This document shows, piece after piece, positions 33,095 through 40,769 of a DNA stretch of 40,817 nt. The stretch's first letter is position 1. The number at the start of each line of letters is the position of its first letter. The notes below the pieces were generated by a model. The model ran no database searches. It was given only the letters and a program-made list of their open reading frames with translations, and was not told the origin of the DNA. The position numbers and the translations under genes are program-made. Source of the stretch: Rhizobium sp. PDO1-076 (GTDB taxonomy: Bacteria > Pseudomonadota > Alphaproteobacteria > Rhizobiales > Rhizobiaceae); NCBI RefSeq assembly GCF_000247475.1, contig NZ_AHZC01000266.1, positions 1 through 40,817 on the forward strand, written 5' to 3'.

Positions 33095-34230
33095 TCGTTG
33101 TTCCCCTTTTCTAATGTTTCAAACATCTGGCCGTAGCGCGGCGACAGCACGCCGAAAACGGCGAGTGCTGCCGCGCCGCGGAGCGCTGAATGCTGGCAGT
33201 CGCTGGCCAGGACGACGCGCGGATGGGCGCGGTGGGCGCGGGCGGAGATCGAATTGTCCAGTCCATCGACAAGGGTTGTGAGTTGGTGGAGCAACGGCAG
33301 GGGCGCCAGGCCGCCGAGTACGATCGTCTCCGGGTCGAAGAGGTTTTCGATCGTGCGGATGGCATTGCGGAAAAACGGTGCAATCTCCTGCACCCATTCG
33401 TCCGCCGGCAAGCCGCGGCGCTCAAAAGCATCCAGCGACAGGTAACGCTCCAGGCAGCCACGATTGCCGCAAGGGCATGCCTCGCCATCGGGGACGGCGG
33501 GAATATGGCCGATTTCGCCGGCATTGCCCCAGGCTCCCCGCATGACGGACCCGTCATGCATAACGGCACCGCCGAGACCGACGCTGAAGAAGAGATAGTA
33601 GTAGTTCGACAGCTGCTGGCCGAGGCCGTAGAGCTGTTCGCCGAGTGCGGCGGCCGCCATGTCGTTCTCGATGAAAGCCGGCAAGCCGGTCGCATCGGCC
33701 AGATGCTGCCGGATGTCGACATTCTTCCAGCCGATCATCGTCGTCGAACCGACAAAGCTCATGGATTCTACGTCGAAGGGTCCGGGAAGCGCAACTCCCG
33801 CACCGAGCAGGCGACCGCAATGCGGGCTGGCTTTCAGCTGTGTGACCATGTCGGCGATGATCGAGAAGGCTTCGCCGGGCGCCACGTTCAGGACCTCGCG
33901 ACGCACGCTATCGACCACGTCGCCGCGCAGATTGACCACGGCCGCCTCGATCCCCAGCGGCGTGACGTGAATGCCGAGCGCATGTCCGCCATCCGGATTG
34001 ATGGTTAGGGCCGAAGGCGGGATACCCCGACCTTCGGGAGCCTTCTGGACAGACAGGATCAGCCCTTCATCTTCGAGTTCCCGGACAATGGTGGATACGG
34101 TCTGCACGGTGAGGCCGACGCTGCGGGCGATATCCCCACGTGTCGTGGGTCCGCGCAAACGGATCGCTTCCAGCACGATCCGTCGATTGTACGGCCTTCC
34201 TGTTTCCTGATTGGTACCGCGCAATGCCAT
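33091..34230 (-). CDS. ROK-family transcriptional regulator
   Basis: A 379-aa NagC/Mlc/XylR-type repressor. The N-terminal winged helix-turn-helix spans about 15-55 (RRIVLEAIRLRGPTTRGDIAR), followed by a ROK domain with FIENDMAAAALGE (catalytic-type Asp190) and the zinc motif His242, Cys252, Cys254, Cys259 (ACPCGNRGCLE). The usual phosphate loop DxGGTK is missing; the equivalent segment reads GIHVTPLGIEAAVV, so sugar kinase activity is unlikely. ATG 34230 follows GGAGA with correct spacing; the frame open to 34404 lacks a ribosome site. As the first gene of the frc-like operon it probably autoregulates in response to the imported sugar. Confidence 0.9.
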   Translation of the reverse strand: MALRGTNQETGRPYNRRIVLEAIRLRGPTTRGDIARSVGLTVQTVSTIVRELEDEGLILSVQKAPEGRGIPPSALTINPDGGHALGIHVTPLGIEAAVVNLRGDVVDSVRREVLNVAPGEAFSIIADMVTQLKASPHCGRLLGAGVALPGPFDVESMSFVGSTTMIGWKNVDIRQHLADATGLPAFIENDMAAAALGEQLYGLGQQLSNYYYLFFSVGLGGAVMHDGSVMRGAWGNAGEIGHIPAVPDGEACPCGNRGCLERYLSLDAFERRGLPADEWVQEIAPFFRNAIRTIENLFDPETIVLGGLAPLPLLHQLTTLVDGLDNSISARAHRAHPRVVLASDCQHSALRGAAALAVFGVLSPRYGQMFETLEKGNNE

Positions 34231-34641
34231 ATCCAGATCTCCGTATGACGAAAGAGTGACAGCGGGAATTGATTTAGTCAAATGGTTTTCAAAAAAGAAT
34301 CTGGGGCGCAAAACGGCGGTGGATCTGGGGCGATTGCGTTGAACACCGTCGGGCATGGCCTTGCATCCTGCCTCGCGCATCGGAGCGTAAAATGGACACG
34401 GCAAGCCACGCCCCCTGCAGGGATCAGTTTCAGCTTTTCAATGTGTGTGATGGACATTGCCGCGATCAGTCAGCGGCGCCGGATGTCGAGGGCCTGATAT
34501 CGAAGGGTCTCGCATCGAACCCCGAACGGCCACCGTCGGATCCCGGAGCGACCGCACGATGTTGCCGGCAGGGCGCCGCAAGGAACAGCGCCCGCATTTC
34601 ACCGGATGATGTCGCGTAGACGTTGGATCGGAAGTTGAAGG
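34231..34641. other. Intergenic region between ROK regulator and aldose epimerase
   Basis: No convincing gene is seen in these 411 bases. The part nearest the regulator (34250-34300) is A/T-rich and holds the palindrome TTGA-TTTAG-TCAA at 34269-34281, a possible ROK operator. About 50 nt past the epimerase stop an inverted repeat GGGCGC (34571-34576) and GCGCCC (34588-34593) could form a weak terminator. Short open frames here have no ribosome sites or recognisable products. Confidence 0.5.
34269..34281. promoter_or_regulatory. Candidate operator palindrome upstream of the ROK regulator
   Basis: TTGA-TTTAG-TCAA is an interrupted inverted repeat 38 nt upstream of the ROK regulator start codon in an A/T-rich stretch. 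ROK repressors bind A/T-rich palindromes near their own promoters, so it is a plausible autoregulatory site. The 4-nt arms make it weak evidence on its own. Confidence 0.3.
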
Positions 34642-35598
34642 TCAGAAGCCCGAGAACCGCCACTCGATCCGGTGGCGATAGGTTTCGCCAGGCCGCAGAA
34701 CCGCGCTGGGATAGGTGGGCTCATTGGGAGCGTTGGGGTAGGTTTGCGGCTCGAGCGCGATGGCACCGTTGAGTATCACTTTAGAGAACGGCGCGACCAG
34801 GGCTTCGGAAAAATGGTTGGCTGTATAAAGCTGGATTGCCGGCTCTGTCGTCCAGACTTCCATGATGCGGCCGGTTTCCGGCTCGAGTAGTTTGGCACCG
34901 AGGTGCAAGTCGCCACGTCCGGCGTCCAGGCAGAAACTGTGGTCGTAGATCTGGCCGATAGGGCGCATCGAGCGGAAGTCGAAAACCGTGCCCGTCACGT
35001 CGTCAGGCGCGCCGAGCGGGATCAGTCGGTCATCAACGGCGGAATAATGCGAGGCAGGGATCTCCAGTTCGTGAGACAAGACATTGCCTTCGCCCTTGAG
35101 GTTCCAATAGGCGTGCTGGGTGAGATTGACAACGGTTGGCTTGTCAGTCGTGGCCGTGATCTCCAGCCACAGTGTCGCACCGGAAATGCCATAGACCGCC
35201 TGGACATCCATCGTGCCCGGATAGCCCATGTCACCGTCGGCGGAATTCAGCGAAAAGATCAGCGTGTCACCAGCGGCTTCGACGTTCCAGTCGCGCAGGC
35301 CAAATCCCTCGGGCCCGCCGTGCAACGAACTCGTTCCGTGGTTGGCTGGCAGGCTGTAGCGAACACCGTCGAGTTCGAAGGAGGCGTCGGCGATACGGTT
35401 GGCGAAACGGCCGCAGATCGTGCCGCCCCACGTGTCACCGTCAAGCTGGAACCCGTCCAGAGCGCTGCCGATCACCACCTGCGTGCTGCCGCCACTGCGG
35501 ACGGGAACATCCAGGCGCAGCAGGCGCGCGCCACAGCGGGAAAATTCGGCTCGGAGCCCGTCTGACCCTTCAAGCACCAGCGTCGCGCCATTTGCCAT
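34642..35598 (-). CDS. Aldose 1-epimerase (galactose mutarotase-like)
   Basis: A 318-aa GalM-type enzyme that interconverts alpha and beta anomers of free aldoses. Landmarks are GRFANRIADASFELDG, NHGTSSLHGG, the catalytic-His region VNLTQHAYWNL and the C-terminal catalytic-Glu region ALEPQTYPNAPNEP. ATG 35598 is preceded by GAGGGAA; the in-frame ATG 35619 gives seven extra residues with a poorer site, and the frame further upstream to 35871 is not supported. It lies on the same strand as the frc-like operon, 411 nt upstream, and probably helps process the same imported sugar, although it is not in the same tight operon. Confidence 0.9.
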   Translation of the reverse strand: MANGATLVLEGSDGLRAEFSRCGARLLRLDVPVRSGGSTQVVIGSALDGFQLDGDTWGGTICGRFANRIADASFELDGVRYSLPANHGTSSLHGGPEGFGLRDWNVEAAGDTLIFSLNSADGDMGYPGTMDVQAVYGISGATLWLEITATTDKPTVVNLTQHAYWNLKGEGNVLSHELEIPASHYSAVDDRLIPLGAPDDVTGTVFDFRSMRPIGQIYDHSFCLDAGRGDLHLGAKLLEPETGRIMEVWTTEPAIQLYTANHFSEALVAPFSKVILNGAIALEPQTYPNAPNEPTYPSAVLRPGETYRHRIEWRFSGF

Positions 35599-35675
35599 TG
35601 CTTGCGTTCCCTCTGCCATCGCCGTCTTGATTTGCCTGCAGTCTTGCGGGTTTCGTCGTCTATGCCTGACGAGAT

Positions 35676-35706
35676 TTGACGGCGCAATAGGTCGCAAAAT
35701 TATAAT
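35676..35706 (+). promoter_or_regulatory. Possible sigma-70 promoter
   Basis: TTGACG (35676-35681) and TATAAT (35701-35706) are close to the sigma-70 consensus but 19 nt apart. The element points to the short open frame at 35751. The surrounding bases are A/T-rich compared with the region. It could be a surviving promoter of the decayed outer-membrane protein gene. Confidence 0.35.
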
Positions 35707-35750
35707 CCGGCATGCAAAACGGATTGATTTTGATTTATTGAGGCCATGAT

Positions 35751-35996
35751 TTGGCGGCGTCCATGGCGTGTCGCCGGTACGAAGGTGAATGGCAGATCGA
35801 GGACGACACCGGTTCACTCGCAGTGCCGGCGGGCGATGGCCAGAGGCACAAGTCGATCCGGCTCGGACCAATCCTGGCCGTCGACTTTCCCGACCAGCGC
35901 ACGACGGTTTCGATCAAATACCTGACCGACGTCTACAGTCGAAACGCATTTGACGGCGACTATCTGCAACTCAGCTTCATACGGAAGATCAGGTAA
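35751..35996 (+). pseudogene. Possible C-terminal remnant of an outer-membrane phenol-pathway (MetA/SphA-like) protein
   Basis: An 81-codon frame with no proper start region (TTG or an ATG at 35763, no ribosome site). Its end, SIRLGPILAVDFP...VSIKYLTDVYSRNAFDGDYLQLSF, looks like the last two or three beta-strands of an outer-membrane barrel of the type annotated as MetA-pathway of phenol degradation / SphA: a GP turn, an alternating aromatic/hydrophobic strand, an R-N-x-F-x-G-D turn and a final strand ending close to the stop. About 200 residues of the expected protein are absent upstream. It is therefore most likely a truncated gene, but a real small protein cannot be excluded. The family call is from memory and tentative. 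Confidence 0.4.
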
Positions 35997-36147
35997 TCTC
36001 TTACGACTAGACGAAACGCTGGAGATGTCGGGCTGACGTGAAACCCTTCATGGTCCATCTCGCAGCCGGGTCGGTGGATGGCAATATGCCGCCCGGTTGC
36101 TCAGGCCTTTGTGCGGGCGATGCTCTTCGACCACATCGAGCCGGGCG
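35997..36147. other. Intergenic region beyond the Nit1C-type operon
   Basis: These 151 bases separate the barrel remnant from the stop of the LnmK-like gene. On the minus strand a short open stretch reads EHRPHKGLSNR, which faintly recalls the C-terminus of an integrase-type transposase, but it is too short to call. No terminator hairpin with a U tract was seen. Together with the remnant it suggests an old rearrangement point. Confidence 0.3.
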
Positions 36148-37020
36148 TCAGGGCAGATACGACGACAGACTTTCTGAGGAAATGAAGACCTTGGCGATCA
36201 GATCTCCGGATCGCCGCCTGATCTGGCCATGAATTATGTCTTCATCGTTTGAACATCCGATGAGGTCGAAGGAAACGCTTTCATTCGGTTCGATATTGCC
36301 GAGAAAGAAGACATCCCGTCGAACCACTGGTTTTCTGTTGGGAAACCAGGAATCGAGCGCGCGATCCGCGAGAGCCTGGAATTCTGCAAAATAGAAAAGG
36401 CCTGCTCCGTTGAACTCCTGCGATACGCTGGGAGAAAATTTGTAGGATCGGAGCGGCTCTGAGGCGTCCATGGGCAGCCCCCAATATGTGGCAACCCGGC
36501 CGTTGCGAATGTCTGCGGCGTGCGTGGCGAGACTGCTGGATGCGAATGACCGCGCCTGCGGCTTGGCAATTGTCACCCGCGCAAGGGAATGATTGCGGCC
36601 TTCGATTTCGCGGTTAACGAAGGCCGAGATCAATTCCACCCGTCCGATGCGACGGCCCCCGACGAATAGATCATGGTTCGTCGCGGTCTGGGTGCGCGTG
36701 ATCGTCGAATGTCCGGACCGGATGGTCAGGATGGCGTTGGCCCTGACCAGATCGAGGCGAGCAGCGGTCAGCGACGTCGCGCAGATGGCGGCATAGGCCT
36801 CGTCTCCGCCGGCCGTTCTGAAATCGGCATTGTCCATGCCAAGATCGCGCGCCAGCATCAGCCAGTGCCGGTGGCCAAGCTCCTTCATCAGCCAGGTTTC
36901 CGACAGGCCGTGCGGTGTCAGGTGCGGCATGCCGACCAGAAGATGCGGGTCGAGCGCGCGTTCCATAAGATTGCGGCTCGATGGTTCGTGCGAAACGGGC
37001 GTCCGGAAAGCGAGGTTCAT
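36148..37020 (-). CDS. LnmK/Pnap_2097-like probable double-hotdog protein
   Basis: A 290-aa protein that I do not recognise as a characterised enzyme. Residues 31-53 (GLSETWLMKELGHRHW within) resemble the conserved N-terminal block of the LnmK and Pnap_2097 biosynthetic families. LnmK, from leinamycin biosynthesis, is a double-hotdog acyltransferase/decarboxylase that acts on methylmalonyl-CoA and an acyl carrier protein. A second hotdog-like half may begin near FLGNIEPNESVSFDLIG (about 245-261). No signal peptide or membrane segment is seen. ATG 37020 lies only 3 nt after the flavoprotein stop, so it is the last gene of the Nit1C-type operon and probably acts in the same pathway, perhaps on an acyl-CoA-derived intermediate. 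The family call is moderate; the function is unknown. Confidence 0.6.
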   Translation of the reverse strand: MNLAFRTPVSHEPSSRNLMERALDPHLLVGMPHLTPHGLSETWLMKELGHRHWLMLARDLGMDNADFRTAGGDEAYAAICATSLTAARLDLVRANAILTIRSGHSTITRTQTATNHDLFVGGRRIGRVELISAFVNREIEGRNHSLARVTIAKPQARSFASSSLATHAADIRNGRVATYWGLPMDASEPLRSYKFSPSVSQEFNGAGLFYFAEFQALADRALDSWFPNRKPVVRRDVFFLGNIEPNESVSFDLIGCSNDEDIIHGQIRRRSGDLIAKVFISSESLSSYLP

Positions 37021-37023
37021 CGC

Positions 37024-38295
37024 TTACCCGTTCGCCGCTTGTTTCAGCGGGCGCCGTGTCTGCTCCAGCCGCGTTGCCAGATGATCGACCACATATTCGG
37101 CGTCCTTTCCGACGGCGAGGAAGCGGCCGGACCCCCAGGTCCAGAGCCAGGGGAGGCCAAGCACATAGACGCCATCGACACCGGTTACCCCGCGACGCTG
37201 GATCGGATAGCCGGTGCCATCGAAGATCGGCAGCCCAACATAGGACCAGTCCGGGGTAAAGCCCGTCGCCCAGACGACGCCGGTGATGCCCTGGGCTTCG
37301 AGTTCCAGTTCGATCGTTTCGCCTTCCGGCTGCCAGAGCGGCACATAAGGTCCGCCTTCCGGTGCATCAATGCCGTTTTCCGCAATATAGCGATCGATGA
37401 GTGCGTTGATGCCGTTATAGACACGGTCGGCGCCATCGAGATTGCCCTTGAGATTGGGCTCGAACTGCATCTTGCCCGCGACCACGCCGGTCATGCGGCC
37501 ATAGAGAGCCATGCCCTCCAGGGCGAATTTCCTGAGGTCGATATCGCGGCCGCCATCGCGACCGGTCAGATAGTGGTTGGTGTCGTGCTTCTTTTTCGCC
37601 ATGCCGTCATGGGCGATGGTGATGTCATATTGCCCGATATCGGCCAGCCAGTCGACGACGTCCCGACCGCGGTAGAAGCGGGCGCAACGCGGCGCATTGC
37701 CGGTGACCATATGCACCTTGCGGCCGGCCAGATGCAGGTCTTCGGCGATCTGGCAGCCGGACTGGCCGGAGCCCACGACGATGACGCCGCCCGGCGGTAG
37801 TTGTGCGGGGTTGCGGTAATCGGCGGTATGGATTTGCGTGATATGATCGGGGAGCCGTTCTGCGGCGCGCGGAACGAAGGGTTGGGCATAGAGGCTGGTG
37901 GCGAGAATGACCGAATCGGCCGTGACGGTGCCGATAGAGGTTTCGATGCTGAACACATCTCCGGCTTTCTCAAGCGCGGTGACGCTGGTGCCTTCGAACA
38001 CAGGCGCATCGACCTTTTTGATGAAGCGGTCGACATAGGCGACGATCTCGTCCTTGACCATGAAGCCGTGCGGATCAGCCCCGTCATAGGGATGGTCGGG
38101 AAGTTGGCATTGCCAGTTCGGCGTTACCAGGCAGAAGGCATCCCAGCGCTCGTTCTGCCATTTGTGGGCGACGGCCTTCTTTTCGAAGACGACGTGGTCG
38201 ATGCCGTGTTGCTTGAGGTAGTGGCTGGCGGAGAGGCCGGCCTGTCCGCCACCAACGACGACAGCACTATAATGGGGCTTCAGGGACTTGGTCAC
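37024..38295 (-). CDS. MSMEG_0569-family flavin-dependent oxidoreductase (Nit1C cluster)
   Basis: A 423-aa flavoprotein monooxygenase-like enzyme. It has the FAD fold AVVVGGGQAGLSA (11-23), a second dinucleotide fold VIVVGSGQSGCQIAE (171-185) for NAD(P)H, the ATG-type motif GVVWATGFTPDWS, and GLPWLWTWGSG near the C-terminus. The family is found with a nitrilase, radical SAM and AIR-synthase-like proteins in Nit1C clusters, where it corresponds to NitH. GTG 38295 is preferred because AAAGGA lies 6 nt upstream; a GTG at 38310 overlaps the previous stop (GTGA) and is the alternative. The reaction is unknown, perhaps oxidation of an amine or nitrogen-containing intermediate. Confidence 0.88.
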   Translation of the reverse strand: MTKSLKPHYSAVVVGGGQAGLSASHYLKQHGIDHVVFEKKAVAHKWQNERWDAFCLVTPNWQCQLPDHPYDGADPHGFMVKDEIVAYVDRFIKKVDAPVFEGTSVTALEKAGDVFSIETSIGTVTADSVILATSLYAQPFVPRAAERLPDHITQIHTADYRNPAQLPPGGVIVVGSGQSGCQIAEDLHLAGRKVHMVTGNAPRCARFYRGRDVVDWLADIGQYDITIAHDGMAKKKHDTNHYLTGRDGGRDIDLRKFALEGMALYGRMTGVVAGKMQFEPNLKGNLDGADRVYNGINALIDRYIAENGIDAPEGGPYVPLWQPEGETIELELEAQGITGVVWATGFTPDWSYVGLPIFDGTGYPIQRRGVTGVDGVYVLGLPWLWTWGSGRFLAVGKDAEYVVDHLATRLEQTRRPLKQAANG

Positions 38296-38306
38296 AGGTT
38301 GTCCTT

Positions 38307-38594
38307 TCACAGGATGAAGGTGTCGCAGCGCACGCGGGCATCCGCGTGTTCCAGGAAAGGGGCTGCGGCGGTTTCGATACGGGCGAGCTGGTCGTTGGCG
38401 GAGGAGCAGGCAAATCCGTATTTTGCCTCGACGCGGTCACTGGCGATGGTCAGCGCCTTGCGGCTTCGGTCGACGAAATCTGCCACCGGATAGCTTTCGC
38501 CCTGGGTGAAGAAATCGCGGATGATCAGCGAGGGTGAATAGCAGGTCTCCTCCTGGCCATCGGGCCAGGTGATGACAAAACGCATTTCAGGCAT
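38307..38594 (-). CDS. MSMEG_0570-family nitrogen-starvation-response small protein
   Basis: A 95-aa protein matching the small MSMEG_0570 family of Nit1C clusters: MRFVITWPDGQEETCYSPS at the N-terminus, then a region of acidic and basic helices with FLEHADARVRCDTF at the end. No signal peptide, membrane helix or metal motif is obvious, and its biochemical role is unknown. It overlaps the glycosyltransferase gene by 8 nt upstream and meets the flavoprotein gene downstream. The second ATG (third residue short) is less likely as start. Its constant presence in these clusters suggests a structural or carrier part of the pathway. Confidence 0.85.
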   Translation of the reverse strand: MPEMRFVITWPDGQEETCYSPSLIIRDFFTQGESYPVADFVDRSRKALTIASDRVEAKYGFACSSANDQLARIETAAAPFLEHADARVRCDTFIL

Positions 38595-39744
38595 GGGCAG
38601 CCTCCTTCAAAGTGACATAGGTGGACAGATGAGCCTCCGCGACGCGGCGCCAGCTGAAGCGGCCGGCAACCTCGAGTCCGCGGGCGATGATGCGGTCGCG
38701 TATAGGGGCCATGAGCGACAGCGCCATGGCCTCGGCGATGGAGGCGGGATGCAGCGGATCGCACCAGATGGCGTCTTCGCTGGAGAGATATTCCGTAAAC
38801 GGCGCGATCGATGGCACGATGGCGGGCACGCCGCTTGCCATTGCCTCCAAAACGACCAGCCCGAACCCCTCCTTCAGCGAGGGGAAGACAAGAGCATCGG
38901 CGAGCCGGTAGAGGTTGGGCATGTCGTCGTCCGACACGGCGCCAATGATATGCACGGCGGATGCATCCGCGCGCAGCGTGCGCAGATGCGATTGGAACTC
39001 CTCCTGGTAATCGCGGTGATCGAGCAAAGACACGCCACCGGCAATGACCAATTGCGCATCGGGTTTGACCGCACGCAATTGCCGGAAAGCCTCGAGTATC
39101 CCGAGTGTGTTCTTGCGCGCCTCGATCCCGCCGATGCTGAGAAAGACGGGGCCGACGTGAAGCCCGATGCGATCGCGCAGTTCTGTCTGGTCACCACTCC
39201 ATGAAGGCGCAAAACACTGCGTATCGACCCCGTTGCCGACGACTGTGGCGTCGATTCCTTTGGTGTCGCGCAAGGCTGCCTGCCACAGGGCGCTGACGGC
39301 GAGGCAGGCATCGGCCCGATCGATTGAGCGGTCCTGCAACGCCATCAGGCACGGGTCGGCAAAGTGATCGATATGGTGGACGGTGCGGACGAACCCGGTG
39401 ATCAGGCCACGCTCTTTCAGCGTCGCCAGCGCGTTTCCGGAAATGCCATCATGGGCGTGGAAAATATCGAAATCGCGGGTAACCGTCTGTTCGAAATACC
39501 CGACGTAGTCGTCTATGCGCTGCCCTACCATCGCCGTCATGTCAGGAGCAGCAGCCTTTAAGGGAAAGCAAGCCGTTCGGCAGGCTGGCTCGCGGAAGAA
39601 TCCGGAACCTTTCGCATCGGGCGCGTGCAAGGTCACCTCGTGGCCGAGCGTCGTCAGTGCTTCGGAAAGCTGCATCGAATGCACGACGCCGCCGCGCGGA
39701 TTGGTGGAGTGCGTCAGCATGGCGATGCGCAGCGGCTGGATCAT
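38587..39744 (-). CDS. MSMEG_0565-family glycosyltransferase (GT4)
   Basis: A 385-aa glycosyltransferase with a GT-B fold. The N-terminal acceptor domain has MLTHSTNPRGGVVHSMQLSEAL. The C-terminal donor domain has FLSIGGIEARKNTLGILEAF, and the GT4 EX7E motif is Glu292 and Glu300 (EGFGLVVLE). It should transfer a sugar from a nucleotide donor to an unidentified acceptor. In the mycobacterial and cyanobacterial versions of the cluster a glycosyltransferase of this family sits with the nitrilase genes, which implies that the pathway product is glycosylated. Its start overlaps the stop of the upstream AIR-synthase-like gene by 4 nt (ATGA). Confidence 0.9.
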   Translation of the reverse strand: MIQPLRIAMLTHSTNPRGGVVHSMQLSEALTTLGHEVTLHAPDAKGSGFFREPACRTACFPLKAAAPDMTAMVGQRIDDYVGYFEQTVTRDFDIFHAHDGISGNALATLKERGLITGFVRTVHHIDHFADPCLMALQDRSIDRADACLAVSALWQAALRDTKGIDATVVGNGVDTQCFAPSWSGDQTELRDRIGLHVGPVFLSIGGIEARKNTLGILEAFRQLRAVKPDAQLVIAGGVSLLDHRDYQEEFQSHLRTLRADASAVHIIGAVSDDDMPNLYRLADALVFPSLKEGFGLVVLEAMASGVPAIVPSIAPFTEYLSSEDAIWCDPLHPASIAEAMALSLMAPIRDRIIARGLEVAGRFSWRRVAEAHLSTYVTLKEAAHA

Positions 39745-40769
39745 GCGGAATGCTCCATCGGTCCAAGACCCATCAAGGGTGTTTCCCGATGATCGCGAAT
39801 AACGATCCGATCACGGCCGTGCGTAATCGCGACGGCGCTGCCCGCCCGTACGATGCCAATGGCAGCGGCGCAGATATCACGGGCTGCAAAACGGGCAAGC
39901 AGCGCATCGAGGTTCTCGGGCGCGACAGACAGCAGATATCCGAAACTCGGGAAGGTCGAAAGCCAGCGGTCGAGACTGACCCCGGCGGGAACGGGAATGG
40001 CCGTCACATCGATATCGATGCCGACGCCGGAACACTCGGCCAGCATGATCGCCGTGCCGACGATGCCGCCTTGGCTGATATCCTTGGCGGCAACAGCGAG
40101 CCCCGCCTCAGCGATCTGCGGCAGGATTTCAAGATCGCCGCGCAGCCGCGCCGGGGGCGCAGTTGTCGCCGCCTCCCAGTTGTCGAAGGGCGCGCGATAG
40201 CGGCCGCGATGATCAACGGCCGCCACCAGAACGTCGCCGGGCCGCGCATCGAAACTGGTGAGCAGTTGTTTCGCGCGCCCGAGAATGGCGACGGACAGTT
40301 GACTGCGATCGTTTCGGATATTGGTGTGGCCGCCGACGATCGGCACGCCATAGGCTTCCGCTGCCGCCCGCATGCCCTCCAGAATCGGCGTTGCGCCGTC
40401 CTCACCCTTGGCCCAGACAGCATCGACGACCGCGGTCGGCCTGCCGCCCATTGCCACGACATCGGAGATATTGACCATGACGCCACACCACCCGGCAAAC
40501 CAGGGATCGGCTGTGACGAAGGCATTGATGAACCCTTCGATGGCAAACAGCAGGTATCCGTCACCATCCGGCAAGGCGGCACAATCGTCACCAACGGGCA
40601 CGGACTTGTCCTTTACACCGAGAGTGGCCGTAACCGCGCCGATATCGTGTTTTGCCGCAATGCCGCTGCTGGAGCGAAGCTTCGTTGCAAGCACTTCGAG
40701 GTCGGTGTCCAGATTGATGGCCATGTTGATGCCAATGTTGATGCCAATGTTGATGTCTGGCACCATCAT
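39741..40769 (-). CDS. sll0787-family AIR-synthase-like protein
   Basis: A 342-aa PurM/ThiL-fold protein. The ATP/Mg region reads VPVGDDCAALPDGDGYLLF and VMVNISDVVAMGGRP, and the C-terminal half includes AAKDISQGGIVGTAIML, the usual glycine-rich block. PurM-like enzymes activate an amide or carbonyl oxygen with ATP; in Nit1C clusters this is the NitF position and the substrate is unknown. ATG 40769 or 40766 overlaps the stop of the upstream gene and has GAGGG upstream. The N-terminal leader is a repetitive INIGINIG stretch from a 12-bp tandem repeat, and ATG 40724 would begin the conserved part. Confidence 0.88.
   Translation of the reverse strand: MMVPDINIGINIGINMAINLDTDLEVLATKLRSSSGIAAKHDIGAVTATLGVKDKSVPVGDDCAALPDGDGYLLFAIEGFINAFVTADPWFAGWCGVMVNISDVVAMGGRPTAVVDAVWAKGEDGATPILEGMRAAAEAYGVPIVGGHTNIRNDRSQLSVAILGRAKQLLTSFDARPGDVLVAAVDHRGRYRAPFDNWEAATTAPPARLRGDLEILPQIAEAGLAVAAKDISQGGIVGTAIMLAECSGVGIDIDVTAIPVPAGVSLDRWLSTFPSFGYLLSVAPENLDALLARFAARDICAAAIGIVRAGSAVAITHGRDRIVIRDHRETPLMGLGPMEHSA
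40716..40751. repeat. Three 12-bp tandem units at the start of the AIR-synthase-like gene
   Basis: GATGGCCATGTT (40716-40727) is followed by two identical GATGCCAATGTT units (40728-40739 and 40740-40751). On the coding strand they encode repeated Ile-Asn-Ile-Gly and lie between two candidate start codons. The unit is a multiple of three, so gain or loss keeps the frame. It may be a slippage site that varies between strains. Confidence 0.8.

Noticed and set aside
33091-34230. ROK protein as a sugar kinase (FrcK/glucokinase)
   Set aside because: It has an N-terminal DNA-binding domain and lacks the DxGGTK phosphate loop.
36038-36140. Possible transposase C-terminal fragment on the minus strand (EHRPHKGLSNR)
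   Set aside because: About ten suggestive residues only, with no catalytic DDE residues, terminal repeats or target duplication.
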